This document shows positions 53,836-64,000 of a stretch of DNA of 64,000 bases, piece after piece. The stretch's first letter is position 1, and each line of letters starts with the position of its first letter. The DNA comes from Candidatus Cloacimonadota bacterium (GTDB taxonomy: Bacteria; Muiribacteriota; UBA6191), in the NCBI GenBank assembly GCA_002402105.1, contig NVVD01000014.1, forward strand, positions 21,874 through 85,873, written 5' to 3'. The notes under the pieces are model-generated. The model worked only from the letters and a program-made list of their open reading frames with translations, was not told the DNA's origin and did not search any database. Position numbers and translations under genes: made by a program.

Positions 53836-54661
53836 TGAAATCAATTACTTTTAAATAAACTTCTTCTTGTTCAATATCATTTAAAATATAATGATATGAC
53901 TTTTCAAGAGATACAAACTCAAACTCTTCTACCTCTTTAAAATAGTCATATGACTCTTGATAATCTGCTACATGATCTAGTCTTGAATGCATAATTAAAA
54001 TAGAAGCAAATGATTTTGGTAAGGAGACCACCTTTTCTTTTAATAAAAACAGCTCTACAACAGCTTTTAATGGTGTGTAACCATAAGTAAAAATCTCTTC
54101 TTGTTTTATTACTTTTGAACAATCTAATGATTTATTTTTAATGTATAAATTTCTTTTTTTAAACAATGTAATTAAAACATTTTCAATAAAAGGTGGCATT
54201 TTATAAAGTCCAAAGTAAGGAGATAGCAAAATTACTTTTTTGACTTTTCGTATTTGAGATAGGTGAGTTGCAAGCGTGCCACCCATTGAAAAACCAAGTA
54301 CAATTACTTCATCATATTCTAAACTCAATCTATCATAAACTTCAGTTGATTTATTTATCCACTCTTGATGAGATGAGTTTGCAAAAGAAAATAAAGACCA
54401 AGATTTACCTGTTAACATAGGAGCATAAGAGTCAATATTTAAAATAGATAACTTAAATTGTAAATCACCAAAAATTTGAGGAGTCACTCCAAAACCATGA
54501 AGCATAAACACACAGATTTTATTATTAGACCTACTTGATAATAAATTATATGGATTTAATTTATTTTTGTTGATTAAAAGTTCTTCTTCTCTATTTTTTG
54601 CTCCGTTTTGAAAAGAAACCAAGATGGCTATAAAAAATCCTATAAATATCCCAACTATCAA
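53825..54661 (-). CDS. Alpha/beta hydrolase, probable carboxylesterase
   Basis: A 278-residue protein with a membrane-anchor-like N-terminus (residues 2-17). VFMLHGFGVTPQ near 51-62 holds the oxyanion-hole HG, VLGFSMGGTLA near 121-131 holds nucleophile Ser125, and candidate acid and base are Asp in HSRLDHVADY near 230 and His in KSYHYIL near 256. That order fits esterases and lysophospholipases. The start is TTG, one base after the stop of the upstream membrane protein gene and with no ribosome binding site of its own, so translation is probably coupled. No other start is possible until far into the domain. Confidence 0.85.
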   Translation of the reverse strand: MIVGIFIGFFIAILVSFQNGAKNREEELLINKNKLNPYNLLSSRSNNKICVFMLHGFGVTPQIFGDLQFKLSILNIDSYAPMLTGKSWSLFSFANSSHQEWINKSTEVYDRLSLEYDEVIVLGFSMGGTLATHLSQIRKVKKVILLSPYFGLYKMPPFIENVLITLFKKRNLYIKNKSLDCSKVIKQEEIFTYGYTPLKAVVELFLLKEKVVSLPKSFASILIMHSRLDHVADYQESYDYFKEVEEFEFVSLEKSYHYILNDIEQEEVYLKVIDFIRH

Positions 54662-54662
54662 A

Positions 54663-55568
54663 CTATTTTAACTTTGTTGAAAATGCTAATTTAAATTCAT
54701 GAGGAGATTTTAAAAAACCAACAAAATATAAAAAGAAAACAGAGTTTAGTGATTGCACAATAGCTAATTGAAATACTGTTTTAACCTGATCAATTAAATT
54801 TGCTCTAAAAAAACTAGCAAAACCCATCAGTTTATCTTTTATTTCACTTTGTCCCATGTGTTGAAATGAGCTAACATCAAAACTAGATGAATCCATGGTA
54901 GTAAATAAAGAAAAAATAGAACTCATCATTGAAGCTGAACCAAAAGCCATCGAAATTGCAAAATTTAAAGCCCACATAATCAGAGCAAAAATAATAATAT
55001 TTACTACATTTTTTTTAACAAAATTAAAAGACAAAATTAAAGGTTCTAAATTTGACTCTCTATGAAAAAAGTACATATACGGGGTAAAACCTAATATAAC
55101 ACCGAGCACTGAATTTAATAAAAAGGCTGGAATATATAAAAGAAATACAAAAAAAACAAAAGGAGGAAAAATAAAAGAAATAGGCATCAAACAAGTAACA
55201 AGTAAAGATGGCGCCAAAGTTATTAAATGCTGATAAGAAATAACTACTAATATTGGCCAAATCAATGATTTATCAAAATTTAATATTATTTTTTTTACAT
55301 CAATCGTTTCACCCAAATAATACTTTACTATCATATAAGTAAATACAAACGGGGCTAAAGCACCAATACATAACCCAACAAGAGTTAAACAAAAAGACAA
55401 AAACCCTATTAAAGTTGGTAAAAATAGCCCTATAGTATTATCTAAACCATACCCTAATATGTAGGGAGCCGAAAAAAATAAAGATAATAATAATAGTGGC
55501 TGTACTAGAGCTAGAGCGGTTGATTTATAATGCTCAAAAAACTCTGATATATTTAATTTTTCTTCCAT
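54663..55568 (-). CDS. Multi-spanning membrane protein, unknown function
   Basis: A 301-residue protein with about six hydrophobic segments in the first 210 residues. The last third is mixed and ends in a short basic tail. There is no ATP-binding or catalytic signature. The ribosome binding site AAGGAAG is 5 bases before the ATG. It is translationally coupled to the alpha/beta hydrolase downstream, so the two may act on the same membrane lipid or envelope component. Comparison with a permease is possible but no signature supports it. Confidence 0.7.
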   Translation of the reverse strand: MEEKLNISEFFEHYKSTALALVQPLLLLSLFFSAPYILGYGLDNTIGLFLPTLIGFLSFCLTLVGLCIGALAPFVFTYMIVKYYLGETIDVKKIILNFDKSLIWPILVVISYQHLITLAPSLLVTCLMPISFIFPPFVFFVFLLYIPAFLLNSVLGVILGFTPYMYFFHRESNLEPLILSFNFVKKNVVNIIIFALIMWALNFAISMAFGSASMMSSIFSLFTTMDSSSFDVSSFQHMGQSEIKDKLMGFASFFRANLIDQVKTVFQLAIVQSLNSVFFLYFVGFLKSPHEFKLAFSTKLK

Positions 55569-55652
55569 TTTTTCTTCCTTTATATTCAGATACTACATTA
55601 TACTTGTTTAGATGATAAAAAAACAATGGGAATATTATTCTAGCTTAAAAAA

Positions 55653-58472
55653 CTATTTAGCTTTTATTTTCAAACGAACTTTTTCAATTAATTGAATGAC
55701 TTCTTTTGGTAAGGACTCTTTTGCCTCTAATTTCTCAAAAATTGCTTCTACTCTAGTATAGTTTTTTTGCACAAAATGCAACATAGCCAAATTTGAAAAA
55801 ATACGAATATCTCCAGGTTTTTTTTGTAAAATAATTAAAAATATTTCTTCTGCTTTTTTATAATCTTGCAATTCGGCATAAGCTTTAGCTTGTAAATTTA
55901 AATATTTAATCTGATCTGATAATGCTTTTGCTTTTGTTAAAGAAGAGATAACTTCTTTCCACTTTTTATTTTGAGCAAAAGTTTTAGCATCTTTAAAAAA
56001 CTTTTCGGCCTGCTCTAATCTTGAGCTATCCACATACTCTGCTAAAAGATTTTTCCAGGTTTCATCACCTAATATATTTTTTAAAGACTCTTTTATATGC
56101 ACCCTTAGTATAGAATCACTTTTTTGGAGACTTTGTTTTAGTTCTTTAACAGAGTATTTTACTCTTAATCTACCAAGAGCAACAATGGCTTCTTTTTTTA
56201 CAGACCAGTTTTCATGTTTGAGCAAAGTACATAGTTTTTCATAATCATTAAATTTTGGTAGGGCTGAAATAGCAATAATTACTTTTTGTAATAAAGATTC
56301 ATCTTCTTCATTCAGCCAAATACTCAAAATATCTTCAAATGAAGCATTTCTAAAATATCCAATATTTTCAATCAGCTCTTCTTTTAAGTTTTCACTAACA
56401 ATTTTAATATAGTCTCTTAAGGGAACTAAAAATTTATCACTTCTAATTTTACCCATAGCACGTAGGCATTCACGCTGAATCAACCAGTTTTCATCTCTTA
56501 AACTATGAATCAGTAAATCATCAGACTCGATCGAACAGATATTTCCAAGAGCCCTAATAACAAGTAACCTCATTTCAATATCATCTACTTCCATTAAATG
56601 TTCTAAGGGAGAAGAAACTGAAATATCTTTAATTTGTCCTAAACAATTTACAGCTAATTTTCTAATAGAAAAGTACTCATCTTCAAGTAGCTCTAATAAA
56701 ATAGGAATCGAATCCTTACTCGCTATTTTTTCTATAGCCTGTAAAGCGTTTAAACGGACTTTCCAATCTTGACTCTCAAGCAAACTATGAAGCTCAGGTA
56801 AAATTTTAACACCCATTTTTTGAGCTATTACAGAACCCCAATAAACCTCGTCTTTTTCACTACTTCTAAATAATGATAAAACTTCATCAAAAGCATTTGC
56901 TTTCATTCCTGCTAATAAATCAGCTATAGACGTATATACAACTCTTGAGCGAATTTCTGTAAATGCTTGTCTCAGATATGGAATAGATTTAACTCCCATT
57001 GCCTCAAAAAAAGAATAAGCATTCTCTCTAATACCTGATTGAGTCGAATCTAAACATAAAAGCATTGGCTCAATATAAACAGAAGATAAGTCACCAATTA
57101 ATGAACGAGAAACCCAATATTTTATATTTTCATCAATACCTCTAAGTGGATCTAAAAATATTTCACTTGGCTTACTTTGAAATTTTTGAATAGCATCAGA
57201 TGCACACATCTTTAAATTCCAATCACTAGCATTAAAAACCTCAAGTAAAATTGGAAGGTATGTATAATCTTGCTTCATTTCAATAGTTTTAATCATCCAA
57301 TACTTTATATTTACATCACCTATTTGTAATTGCTGAATAAAATAATCATTTGGAATTGATTTATAACTAGCTAAAGTTCGAGCTGCTTCACTTCTTATTT
57401 TCCATTCTTCATTTGATAACAATTGAAATAAAACATCTAATATTTCATCATCCCATTCAAATTCGGATAAAGCCGATATACTTAACATTTGAATATCATA
57501 ATCATCATCGTTACATAATGAAGTAAAAATACTTTTTACCATAGGTACTTTAAGCTTTTTCAAAGCATCTAAAATCCAAAATCTACCCTCTTTGTCACGA
57601 TCGTAAAACTTGTCTAAAAGTGGAGCAATTGCCATATCTCCAATATTTTCTAAGGTTCTTGAGGCTGACAACCTAATCACTCTAGATTCATTTGACAGTT
57701 TATCCATTAAAAAGGAGACTGCGTACTCTCCATGAGAGCTTAAAGCCTTTATACAAGCCTCGCGAACCCTATCAATAGGGTGATCTAAAAACTTAATTAA
57801 GTCAGGTATTATTTCTAAAAAACCTAAAGAACCTAATGTTTCTAGGGTAATGATTAATACCTCATCATCTTGAGATTTTAAGAAGGTTAATAAAATACGA
57901 CTTTGATCTTTTAAACGAAATTCTCCCACTAATTTAATCAACCAATAATATTGCTCACGGTGTAAGTCATCTCTTTTTAAAAGCTTTCTAACAGGATCAT
58001 GAGCACGAATCCCCATAAGTGATATAGTTTTAAATATTTGATTTCTTTTAATCCAACTACTTGAACTAAACTCATTTAATATTTGTGCAATAAAACGATC
58101 TGGAAAACGAGATAGTGAGTCTGCTGCTAATGACCTCACATCTTCATCAATATCAGCTAATGCATCAACCATAGATTCATAAATAGCACTCGAAGGGTTT
58201 TTCCCTAGCTCTTTAAGAACCACTAACCGAACTAATCGGCTAGAGTCATGAACCATTTCTATCAAAGCCTGAGAAACAGAGCTATCCATTAAAGTAGAGA
58301 GAGCCAAAACAGAGTAGTAACGAACATCAGAGTTTGAGTCATTTAAGTTTTTCAATAAAGTACTCTTAGCTAGTTTATTGGGATATTTAACCAATGTTCT
58401 AACTGCTTCTATTCTTACGTTATCTCTACCGTCTTGCAATTGTATTAACAATATATCTAATTCAGGAATCAT
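55653..58472 (-). CDS. HEAT-repeat protein with a C-terminal TPR unit
   Basis: A 939-residue protein. Residues 1-790 are about 25 HEAT repeats of near 31 residues, with the recurring pattern VRxxAxxALxxL (for example VRLVVLKELGK, VREACIKALSS, VRLSASRTLEN, VRSLAADSLSR). Residues about 835-935 contain TPR-like helices (AKAYAELQDYKKAEEIFLIIL and NYTRVEAIFEKLE). The fold is a long solenoid for protein binding. No signal peptide is visible and the start has only a weak ribosome binding site. HEAT proteins often hold kinase targets or phycobilin-lyase-like enzymes; nothing here chooses between them. It is monocistronic as far as can be seen. Confidence 0.88.
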   Translation of the reverse strand: MIPELDILLIQLQDGRDNVRIEAVRTLVKYPNKLAKSTLLKNLNDSNSDVRYYSVLALSTLMDSSVSQALIEMVHDSSRLVRLVVLKELGKNPSSAIYESMVDALADIDEDVRSLAADSLSRFPDRFIAQILNEFSSSSWIKRNQIFKTISLMGIRAHDPVRKLLKRDDLHREQYYWLIKLVGEFRLKDQSRILLTFLKSQDDEVLIITLETLGSLGFLEIIPDLIKFLDHPIDRVREACIKALSSHGEYAVSFLMDKLSNESRVIRLSASRTLENIGDMAIAPLLDKFYDRDKEGRFWILDALKKLKVPMVKSIFTSLCNDDDYDIQMLSISALSEFEWDDEILDVLFQLLSNEEWKIRSEAARTLASYKSIPNDYFIQQLQIGDVNIKYWMIKTIEMKQDYTYLPILLEVFNASDWNLKMCASDAIQKFQSKPSEIFLDPLRGIDENIKYWVSRSLIGDLSSVYIEPMLLCLDSTQSGIRENAYSFFEAMGVKSIPYLRQAFTEIRSRVVYTSIADLLAGMKANAFDEVLSLFRSSEKDEVYWGSVIAQKMGVKILPELHSLLESQDWKVRLNALQAIEKIASKDSIPILLELLEDEYFSIRKLAVNCLGQIKDISVSSPLEHLMEVDDIEMRLLVIRALGNICSIESDDLLIHSLRDENWLIQRECLRAMGKIRSDKFLVPLRDYIKIVSENLKEELIENIGYFRNASFEDILSIWLNEEDESLLQKVIIAISALPKFNDYEKLCTLLKHENWSVKKEAIVALGRLRVKYSVKELKQSLQKSDSILRVHIKESLKNILGDETWKNLLAEYVDSSRLEQAEKFFKDAKTFAQNKKWKEVISSLTKAKALSDQIKYLNLQAKAYAELQDYKKAEEIFLIILQKKPGDIRIFSNLAMLHFVQKNYTRVEAIFEKLEAKESLPKEVIQLIEKVRLKIKAK

Positions 58473-58684
58473 CTCATACCACTTTGTAGCTAAGTCTATT
58501 TACTCTCTATTTTTTAAATTATATCGACCATGAAGTTTTTTTTATCACTACTGAAAAAGCCCTCTTAAGTTATTTTAATAAAAGATATTCATTTATTTAT
58601 GAAATACACTCTAATTTGATAGACAAATTAACTAGATATCAACTATACATTAGAAAAAATATATATTGAGACGAAAACTATCTT

Positions 58685-59329
58685 ATGAAAAAACTTATTT
58701 TATTTTTTTTAATTGCTCAATCACTTCATGCATCTACTAGAAAGTATATCTATAGTGTTGGTCAATTAAAAGCCCATCTGCTCTTTTTAATCAATCATCA
58801 AAAAAGAAACCCAAGAGATTTAAAATATCTTCATAATGAAATTAGACTAGTACACGGCTTTTATTATATAAAAAAAGAGGATACTTTTTTTACAGACCTA
58901 CTCAAATCACTAGAAAAAGAAAGTCGTTTTTTCACTTTCAAAAGTCGCTTTATAATTCAATATCAATACAATCAAAAACAAGATAGAGTCACTAAATATA
59001 ATATGGGAGTAACCCAAACACTTAAGTTTTTTGACCAACATCTAAAAACAGGCATCAAGTTTTCAAGAGAAAGTCGTTTTATTATTAATAAAGAAAAAGA
59101 CCTTTTAAAGTTTTTACCAAAAATAGCAAAAAATCGAAGCGACACCGTCTTGATTTTAAATTATTGTTTAAAGTCACCGTGTATTCGTAACCCACAACTC
59201 ATTGATAAAATACCTAAGATTATGAAATCTAACGATGGAATGTCCTTAAGAGTCGCCTCAAAGTTTCATTCTCAAGAAAAAAATAAATATAGATATTTTC
59301 AGAGCTCATTACAGCCTTTTGCACCTTAA
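58685..59329 (+). CDS. Small exported protein, unknown function
   Basis: I do not recognise the family. The 214-residue product has a signal peptide (residues 2-17, MKKLILFFLIAQSLHAS). The mature part is lysine- and phenylalanine-rich with repeated SRF/KSRF motifs (ESRFFTFKSRF near 83-93 and RESRFIINKEK near 125). Two cysteines (NYCLKSPCIRN near 162-172) are seven residues apart and could pair. The gene has a purine-rich GAGACGAA upstream but no standard ribosome binding site. It ends 18 bases before the convergent nitroreductase gene. Confidence 0.65.
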   Translation: MKKLILFFLIAQSLHASTRKYIYSVGQLKAHLLFLINHQKRNPRDLKYLHNEIRLVHGFYYIKKEDTFFTDLLKSLEKESRFFTFKSRFIIQYQYNQKQDRVTKYNMGVTQTLKFFDQHLKTGIKFSRESRFIINKEKDLLKFLPKIAKNRSDTVLILNYCLKSPCIRNPQLIDKIPKIMKSNDGMSLRVASKFHSQEKNKYRYFQSSLQPFAP

Positions 59330-59347
59330 AGTTTAGATCCCAAGGCT

Positions 59348-59962
59348 TTATTCATCAATAATTTCAAACCGTTTTTTAAAGTTTTTTCGTCTCGGTCGTT
59401 TCAAATCCTCATTAGCATAGCCAAAACATACCATTGGCCCAAGCCCATATCTAGAAGGCGTTTTTAAATATAATTTAATATCATCTTCTGCAATTAGAGG
59501 CCCCGACATAACACAACTACCTAGCCCTAAGTCCGTAGCTTTTAAAAGCATATTTTGAATAGCTAAGCCTATACTAAAAACATCTCCAGATACTATACTT
59601 TGACAACCATACTCTTTAAATATTTGCATTGAAAAGCTAGGAGGCTTTGTGTAATAACTAATCATGAGTACAGGAGCTCCACGAAAATGCACAAAGTTTT
59701 TTGCATATTCAAAAAAGTATGGATGTCTTTTTTGTAAAACTTCTTTTTTACTGTCTACCATAGCTTCAACAAGATTAGCAAGATCTAAAATCATTGCTTT
59801 ATTTTTAATAAAGGTAAAGTAGTAGCCTTGCCTATTACTATTAGATGGAGCAAAAGAAGCCGCAGAAACAAGAGACTCTAATATATCATCATCAACCTCT
59901 ATATCTTTGTAAACTCGAATAGATCTTCTTTTTTGAATAAGATCATCAATATTCTTACCCAT
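59348..59962 (-). CDS. Nitroreductase-family FMN-dependent oxidoreductase
   Basis: A 204-residue protein. RRSIRVYKD near 12-20 and the AASFAPSNSNRQGYYF stretch near 35-50 are the FMN-binding blocks of the family, and GLGSCVMSGP near 146-155 is the second one. Such enzymes reduce nitro compounds, quinones or flavins with NAD(P)H; the substrate cannot be predicted. The start has the AAGGAT ribosome binding site. It lies between a convergent exported protein gene and the large chemoreceptor gene, with 125 bases to the latter's end. Confidence 0.88.
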   Translation of the reverse strand: MGKNIDDLIQKRRSIRVYKDIEVDDDILESLVSAASFAPSNSNRQGYYFTFIKNKAMILDLANLVEAMVDSKKEVLQKRHPYFFEYAKNFVHFRGAPVLMISYYTKPPSFSMQIFKEYGCQSIVSGDVFSIGLAIQNMLLKATDLGLGSCVMSGPLIAEDDIKLYLKTPSRYGLGPMVCFGYANEDLKRPRRKNFKKRFEIIDE

Positions 59963-60087
59963 TTTATATCCTTTTTAAAGTTAGGCATTTCTTTTTCAAA
60001 AGAATCTATTTTAAAGGATTTTTATCCCACTCTATTAGAAATAAAGGTTCTGTTGTTAAAGCTAATTTACCACAAAGAGGTAATACT

Positions 60088-63000
60088 TTATTTATTAAGT
60101 AAAGTGCTTAAAGTATCTGAAAAACTTGATAAATTATTTGATGTTTCAGATATTTTTAAAACCCCTTTACTATTATCTTCTACTGATTTTGCCACCATAT
60201 TTATTGCCTTAGAAATTTGACTTGATTTCTCTGCTGCTACATTTACGTTTTGAGCAATTTCTTGAACCGTAGCTGATTGCTCTTCTACTGCTCCGGCAAT
60301 AGAAACTTGGGCAAAACTAATTTCATCTATTTTTTCTTTAAATGCATTAATACCTTTAACTACTTTTGAAGTGTCTGATTGGATAGAGGATACTTGCTCT
60401 GATATTTTTTCTGTTGCTTGTGCTGTTTGATTTGCAAGTTCTTTTACTTCATTTGCAACAACTCCAAAGCCTTTACCAGCTTCGCCTGCTCTAGCAGCCT
60501 CAATAGTAGCATTTAAAGCCAGTAAATTTGTTTGATCTGCAATCGTAGTAATTATTTTTATGATATCTCCAATTTCTTTGGAGCTAATACTTAAGTGCTC
60601 AATATCTTCATTCGTTTGATTTGTTAAACTAACTGCTGTTGAAACAATTTCAGATGAAACGTGAGCTGATTTTGAAATCTCTGAAATTGCAGCTAACATC
60701 TCTTCTGAGGCTACAGCTATTGATTGAATGTTATCTGTCATTTCTTCAGAGTCTGAAGCCACATGGATAGCTAGTTCTGCTGTTTCTTGAGATGTAATTG
60801 TCATTGCTCCTGAAATACTTAATAAACTAGTACTGCTATTTTTTAAATCTAATGATGTAGTATTGACACTATCTAATACTGAACTCATATGTTCATTCAT
60901 TTCATGTTCACGTATTTTTTGATTCACTTCATCAGTAATGATTTCCCAAGCAATCATAGGCCCCATAAAGATACCTTTATTATCTAAGATTGCACTTACT
61001 TTAAGACTCAGGGTTTCTTCTAGAAATTTGATTTCACAACTATATGGTAAGTTTTTTACATCTTGAATCATAGCTTTTTGAAAAGAAGGATCTTTATCAA
61101 AGATATTATAATTTGAACCAACAATTTCTGAAATGGATCTGGTTAAACCACTTTGTAGCTTAGATAAATTTTCAATCGATGCTGGATTCATATATGTAAC
61201 AATACCTTCTAAATCTTCTGTTATAATATTGACAGGAGCGTTATGAGTCATAGCTGCAATTTTCGCCATTTTTCTATCATTTATTAATTTATCTGCTTCT
61301 GCTTTTAGCTTCTCACTGATTACAGTATAGGTCAGCATCGGCCCGATATAATCACCAGTAGAACTAATAATAGCAGAGACTAAAACTTCTAATTTCTCAC
61401 CCTTGAAGTCAATTATATCTTCATAAGGTAGATTTTTTTCATCTTTAATAATGTTCTTTAGATTTGATAAACTATAGTCTAAGCTAAAAAGAGATTTCTC
61501 TACTAAAAAATTATTTTCTATTTTTAACCCCATTTTTAATAATGACTTTTGTGCTTGTGGATTTATATACCATAAATCTCCATTTGGTTTTGCACATAAA
61601 ATATTTGATGGAGCATTATCAATAATTGATAGCCTAACAGATAAAAACTTCGACATTTCATTTAAAGATTCTGCCAAATCAAAAAACTCATCTTCTGTTG
61701 AAACCTTCATTGTTTTACTCAGGTTTCCTTTTGAAATATTTTGAGCAAAACTTACAGTGTCCAAAATAGGTGTAATTACACTAGACTTTACATTTGAAAT
61801 AATAAAATACAAAATCACACCAATCAAAAATAAAACGCTCACAACAACAGTAGATAACTCATCTTTAATTGAATCTAAAATGGATAAAGATTTTTTCTTA
61901 TCTTTTTCTGTAATAATTGTCCATTGAGTCGAAAATACATCTATCACATCCCAAGAAGATAAAACCTCATCTCCTTTATAGTTTTTAATCACTTGCGTAT
62001 CTTTTAGTTTAAATTTTGCTTCTGTTGTTTTTTGTGAAGATTTAATAGCCTGAGTTATTATTGTTTTATCTAAATTAAAAGAGCTATTTAAAGTGTAGTC
62101 TTCATTTAAAAAAGAACTTGATCTTAAATGATTATCTGGCCCAACTAAATAGGACTCTAAGCTTTCTTCTTTGTTTGAGCCTTTTTGTACTAAATCATTT
62201 AAGCTTTTAGATGAAATTTGAAGAACCAAAACCATTGTTAGCTCTCCATCTGATTCAATTGGAACCCCAATAAAAGAACTTGGCTTATTTTTACTTGGTA
62301 CATAAGACGAAAAGTCAGCAAAAGAAAATCTTTTTTCTTTTTCTATAATATCTCTTACAACTTTTGCTAAACCACTATTTTTAAACTTTCCTTTTAATAA
62401 ATTTGTTTGATAGTCCTCTTTTTTATCTACACTATAAAAACAATATCCTTTTGTATTAATCAAAAATAAATCTTCGTAATTTTTATCTTGTACATATTTA
62501 CTAAAAAAATCATTTTCCCATTTTTTATTTTTTACTAAACCATCTGTTCCCAGTTTTGGGATAAAAGCTTCATTAACACTCATTTCTGAGATAATTGCCC
62601 AATTTTCTTCACCAAATGCAATAGATGAATATACTGAAAGAACTAAACCATCTACATAGTTTCTAACAATTTCAGTTCCTTCTATTCCCATTAAAGCTGC
62701 CTCTACAGAAAGAGTTTCTATAGCCTCTTTTTCTGGCTTTAAAAAAGAGTTTATTATATTTTTATTTTCTTTATCAAATAAAGACTCAGAGCGCATTAGT
62801 TTATTTGAGCCAACTAAATAGGTTTCTCCCGTTTCTCCAAGCCCTTCACGCTCTCCCACTAATTCACTAAATTTATCAATTAATATTTGAAAAACTAAAA
62901 CTCCAAGTCTTTTTTCTCCCTCAAAAATTGGACTTGCAACAAAACCAGCTGGTTTATTATTAATTGGAAGATATGTGTTAAAATCAATAAACGATACCTC

Positions 63001-63777
63001 ACCCTGATCTAATTCATTTACTTCTTCAAACAACTCCGCTAGGTTTGTTTCTGAATATGGCCCATCTGTTAAAGATGTTGCAAAGTCAGGGTTTTTTAGC
63101 ATTGAATAAACAATATTACCTGATTTGGCCTCTATAAAAAATATATTTTCATATTCTAATTTTTCTGAATAAGACTCTATTATATAAGCATATTTTTGAT
63201 GAACTTTAGAGTACAAGGACTCGGTATTGTCATCACCAGACTCTAAAAGATATAAAGTTTGAAGAGCATAAGATTTATCATTCAAGTTTTCTAGTAATAA
63301 GTCTTTTTCAATCTCTTCATCCGTTACTTTTAAAATTTTTGGAAAGTAATTTTCTTTATAATATTTTGATAGTTTTTCTTTTTCAACTGAAACATCATAC
63401 GCATCAAAAGCATTTAAAAAGTCTTTCATTGCATCAATATTCATTTTATTTTCTGCTGCGACCATAACTTCATTTTCAATAGTTCTAAGGTAGTTATTGA
63501 CTGCAACTTGCTTATTTTTAATAGAAATATTAATTTTTGAAAAAGCTTCATCTTTTAAAGTTGTTACAACATCAGATAAACCTTCTATATCTCTTCTTTT
63601 ATTCTCAAAAAAATCTTTAACTTGCTCTTTTTTAATATCATTTCGTGCACTTAAATCTCTGTAAGTATTTTTTGTCAAAGTTGATATCATTAAAAAATAA
63701 AATAAAACTCCCACTATTACTACTGGGAAAACTCCCATTATTAAATGGGATAACCCTAATTTATCTGACAATTTCAT
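60088..63777 (-). CDS. Very large chemoreceptor with a duplicated periplasmic sensor and two PAS domains
   Basis: A 1229-residue methyl-accepting protein, about twice the usual length. TM1 is at about 11-32 and TM2 at about 641-662. The 600-residue periplasmic part holds two related Cache-like modules, around 200-400 and 430-620. Each has a (I/L)[16 protein letters not shown] strand, an F-x-DF-x(2)-Y-x-P-x(2)-NKP motif ([16 protein letters not shown] and [16 protein letters not shown]) and a TYLVG/SYLVG strand. A HAMP domain follows, then PAS domains near 715-830 and 840-955 with the NILCAKPNG and NIITEDLEG openings, and a signalling domain with [19 protein letters not shown] near 1080. The PAS pair and tip match the receptor at 27864. 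The ATG follows AGGA. It probably feeds the chemosensory operon. Confidence 0.93.
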   Translation of the reverse strand: MKLSDKLGLSHLIMGVFPVVIVGVLFYFLMISTLTKNTYRDLSARNDIKKEQVKDFFENKRRDIEGLSDVVTTLKDEAFSKINISIKNKQVAVNNYLRTIENEVMVAAENKMNIDAMKDFLNAFDAYDVSVEKEKLSKYYKENYFPKILKVTDEEIEKDLLLENLNDKSYALQTLYLLESGDDNTESLYSKVHQKYAYIIESYSEKLEYENIFFIEAKSGNIVYSMLKNPDFATSLTDGPYSETNLAELFEEVNELDQGEVSFIDFNTYLPINNKPAGFVASPIFEGEKRLGVLVFQILIDKFSELVGEREGLGETGETYLVGSNKLMRSESLFDKENKNIINSFLKPEKEAIETLSVEAALMGIEGTEIVRNYVDGLVLSVYSSIAFGEENWAIISEMSVNEAFIPKLGTDGLVKNKKWENDFFSKYVQDKNYEDLFLINTKGYCFYSVDKKEDYQTNLLKGKFKNSGLAKVVRDIIEKEKRFSFADFSSYVPSKNKPSSFIGVPIESDGELTMVLVLQISSKSLNDLVQKGSNKEESLESYLVGPDNHLRSSSFLNEDYTLNSSFNLDKTIITQAIKSSQKTTEAKFKLKDTQVIKNYKGDEVLSSWDVIDVFSTQWTIITEKDKKKSLSILDSIKDELSTVVVSVLFLIGVILYFIISNVKSSVITPILDTVSFAQNISKGNLSKTMKVSTEDEFFDLAESLNEMSKFLSVRLSIIDNAPSNILCAKPNGDLWYINPQAQKSLLKMGLKIENNFLVEKSLFSLDYSLSNLKNIIKDEKNLPYEDIIDFKGEKLEVLVSAIISSTGDYIGPMLTYTVISEKLKAEADKLINDRKMAKIAAMTHNAPVNIITEDLEGIVTYMNPASIENLSKLQSGLTRSISEIVGSNYNIFDKDPSFQKAMIQDVKNLPYSCEIKFLEETLSLKVSAILDNKGIFMGPMIAWEIITDEVNQKIREHEMNEHMSSVLDSVNTTSLDLKNSSTSLLSISGAMTITSQETAELAIHVASDSEEMTDNIQSIAVASEEMLAAISEISKSAHVSSEIVSTAVSLTNQTNEDIEHLSISSKEIGDIIKIITTIADQTNLLALNATIEAARAGEAGKGFGVVANEVKELANQTAQATEKISEQVSSIQSDTSKVVKGINAFKEKIDEISFAQVSIAGAVEEQSATVQEIAQNVNVAAEKSSQISKAINMVAKSVEDNSKGVLKISETSNNLSSFSDTLSTLLNK

Positions 63778-63869
63778 AGTTTTCCTGACACTTTTTTGTA
63801 CTTGAGCATAAATAGTTTTTTTGTTTTAAACATATACCAAATACATTTAAAAGCACCATAGCAAATGAA

Positions 63870-64000
63870 TTATTTATTCTTTTTTACAGAGTTTACTCCG
63901 CCCTTTAAAAAAAAGTAGTTTTTATAAGCGTATTTCTCTAAATAATATTGTAACCATCTAACTTGTTTTCCTACAGCATCATAGATGTACAAAGTTTTTT
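63870..64000 (-). CDS. Rhodanese-like protein, C-terminal end only
   Basis: The frame is open to the window edge and ends with TAA at 63870-63872, giving 42 residues. LYIYDAVGKQVRW and YAYKNYFFLKGGVNSVKK fit the last strand, helix and GG-loop of a rhodanese domain (normally yLxGGxxxW). The active-site loop that usually carries Cys is where IYDAVGK lies and shows no Cys, so an inactive or non-thiosulfate type is possible. The rest of the gene is outside the window. Confidence 0.55.
   Translation of the reverse strand, partial: KTLYIYDAVGKQVRWLQYYLEKYAYKNYFFLKGGVNSVKKNK

Noticed and set aside
1-64000. CRISPR arrays, insertion sequences, prophage or integrase genes
   Set aside because: No regularly spaced repeats, transposase DDE/HUH motifs or integrase motifs were seen on either strand.

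Overview
The window is AT-rich bacterial chromosome (roughly 30% G+C by eye), densely coding, with no insertion sequence, phage module, CRISPR array or rRNA that I can see. TGA, TAA and TAG all act as stops. The organism has an outer membrane: the window opens with a lipid A acyltransferase-type gene and the Kdo transferase gene waaA, and many products carry signal peptides or lipoboxes. The phylum cannot be fixed from this sequence. The mix of LPS genes, a metallo-beta-lactamase/cyclic-nucleotide-binding fusion, a DUF1800/DUF1501 pair, FN3 lipoproteins, HEAT proteins and a Ser/Thr kinase suits a deep-branching aquatic diderm.

Layout. (1) 1-5272: LPS genes, a secreted unknown, the MBL/cNMP protein and a possible 34-residue ORF upstream of it. 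(2) 5601-7544: ftsH from a TTG start. (3) 7550-17806: a block of exported proteins of unknown function, including a three-gene minus-strand operon and a plus-strand protein made of two tandem copies of a YiiX-like cysteine hydrolase unit. (4) 17961-27782: a tightly packed signalling operon with a hybrid kinase, two CheA paralogues, CheW, CheB, CheR and two receiver proteins. It ends at a strong bidirectional terminator shared with a convergent chemoreceptor gene (27864-29765). (5) 29944-35761: a small exported protein, a GspE/PilB ATPase, tRNA-Leu(CAA) behind a near-consensus promoter, a TPR lipoprotein and an FN3 lipoprotein. (6) 35828-46173, all minus strand: a paired M16 peptidase operon, queG, a membrane protein, a DUF5117-type metalloprotease, a split DUF350 gene and its Ser/Arg/Gly-rich lipoprotein neighbour. 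(7) 46504-53301: DUF3604, DUF1800 and DUF1501 proteins, a convergent Ser/Thr kinase, and a clostripain-type protease. (8) 53398-64000: truncated globin, alpha/beta hydrolase, membrane protein, HEAT-TPR protein, nitroreductase, a second very large chemoreceptor, and the end of a rhodanese-like gene.

How it works together. The signalling operon contains a complete chemosensory set except CheZ/CheC/CheD, and the two receptors at 27864 and 60088 share the same PAS-PAS-signalling layout, so they probably feed it. No flagellar genes are present, so the output could be motility, pili or another response. The least understood part is the exported-protein block at 7550-17806, especially the operon at 10383-15630, one of whose proteins has a glycine/alanine-rich membrane-inserting segment.
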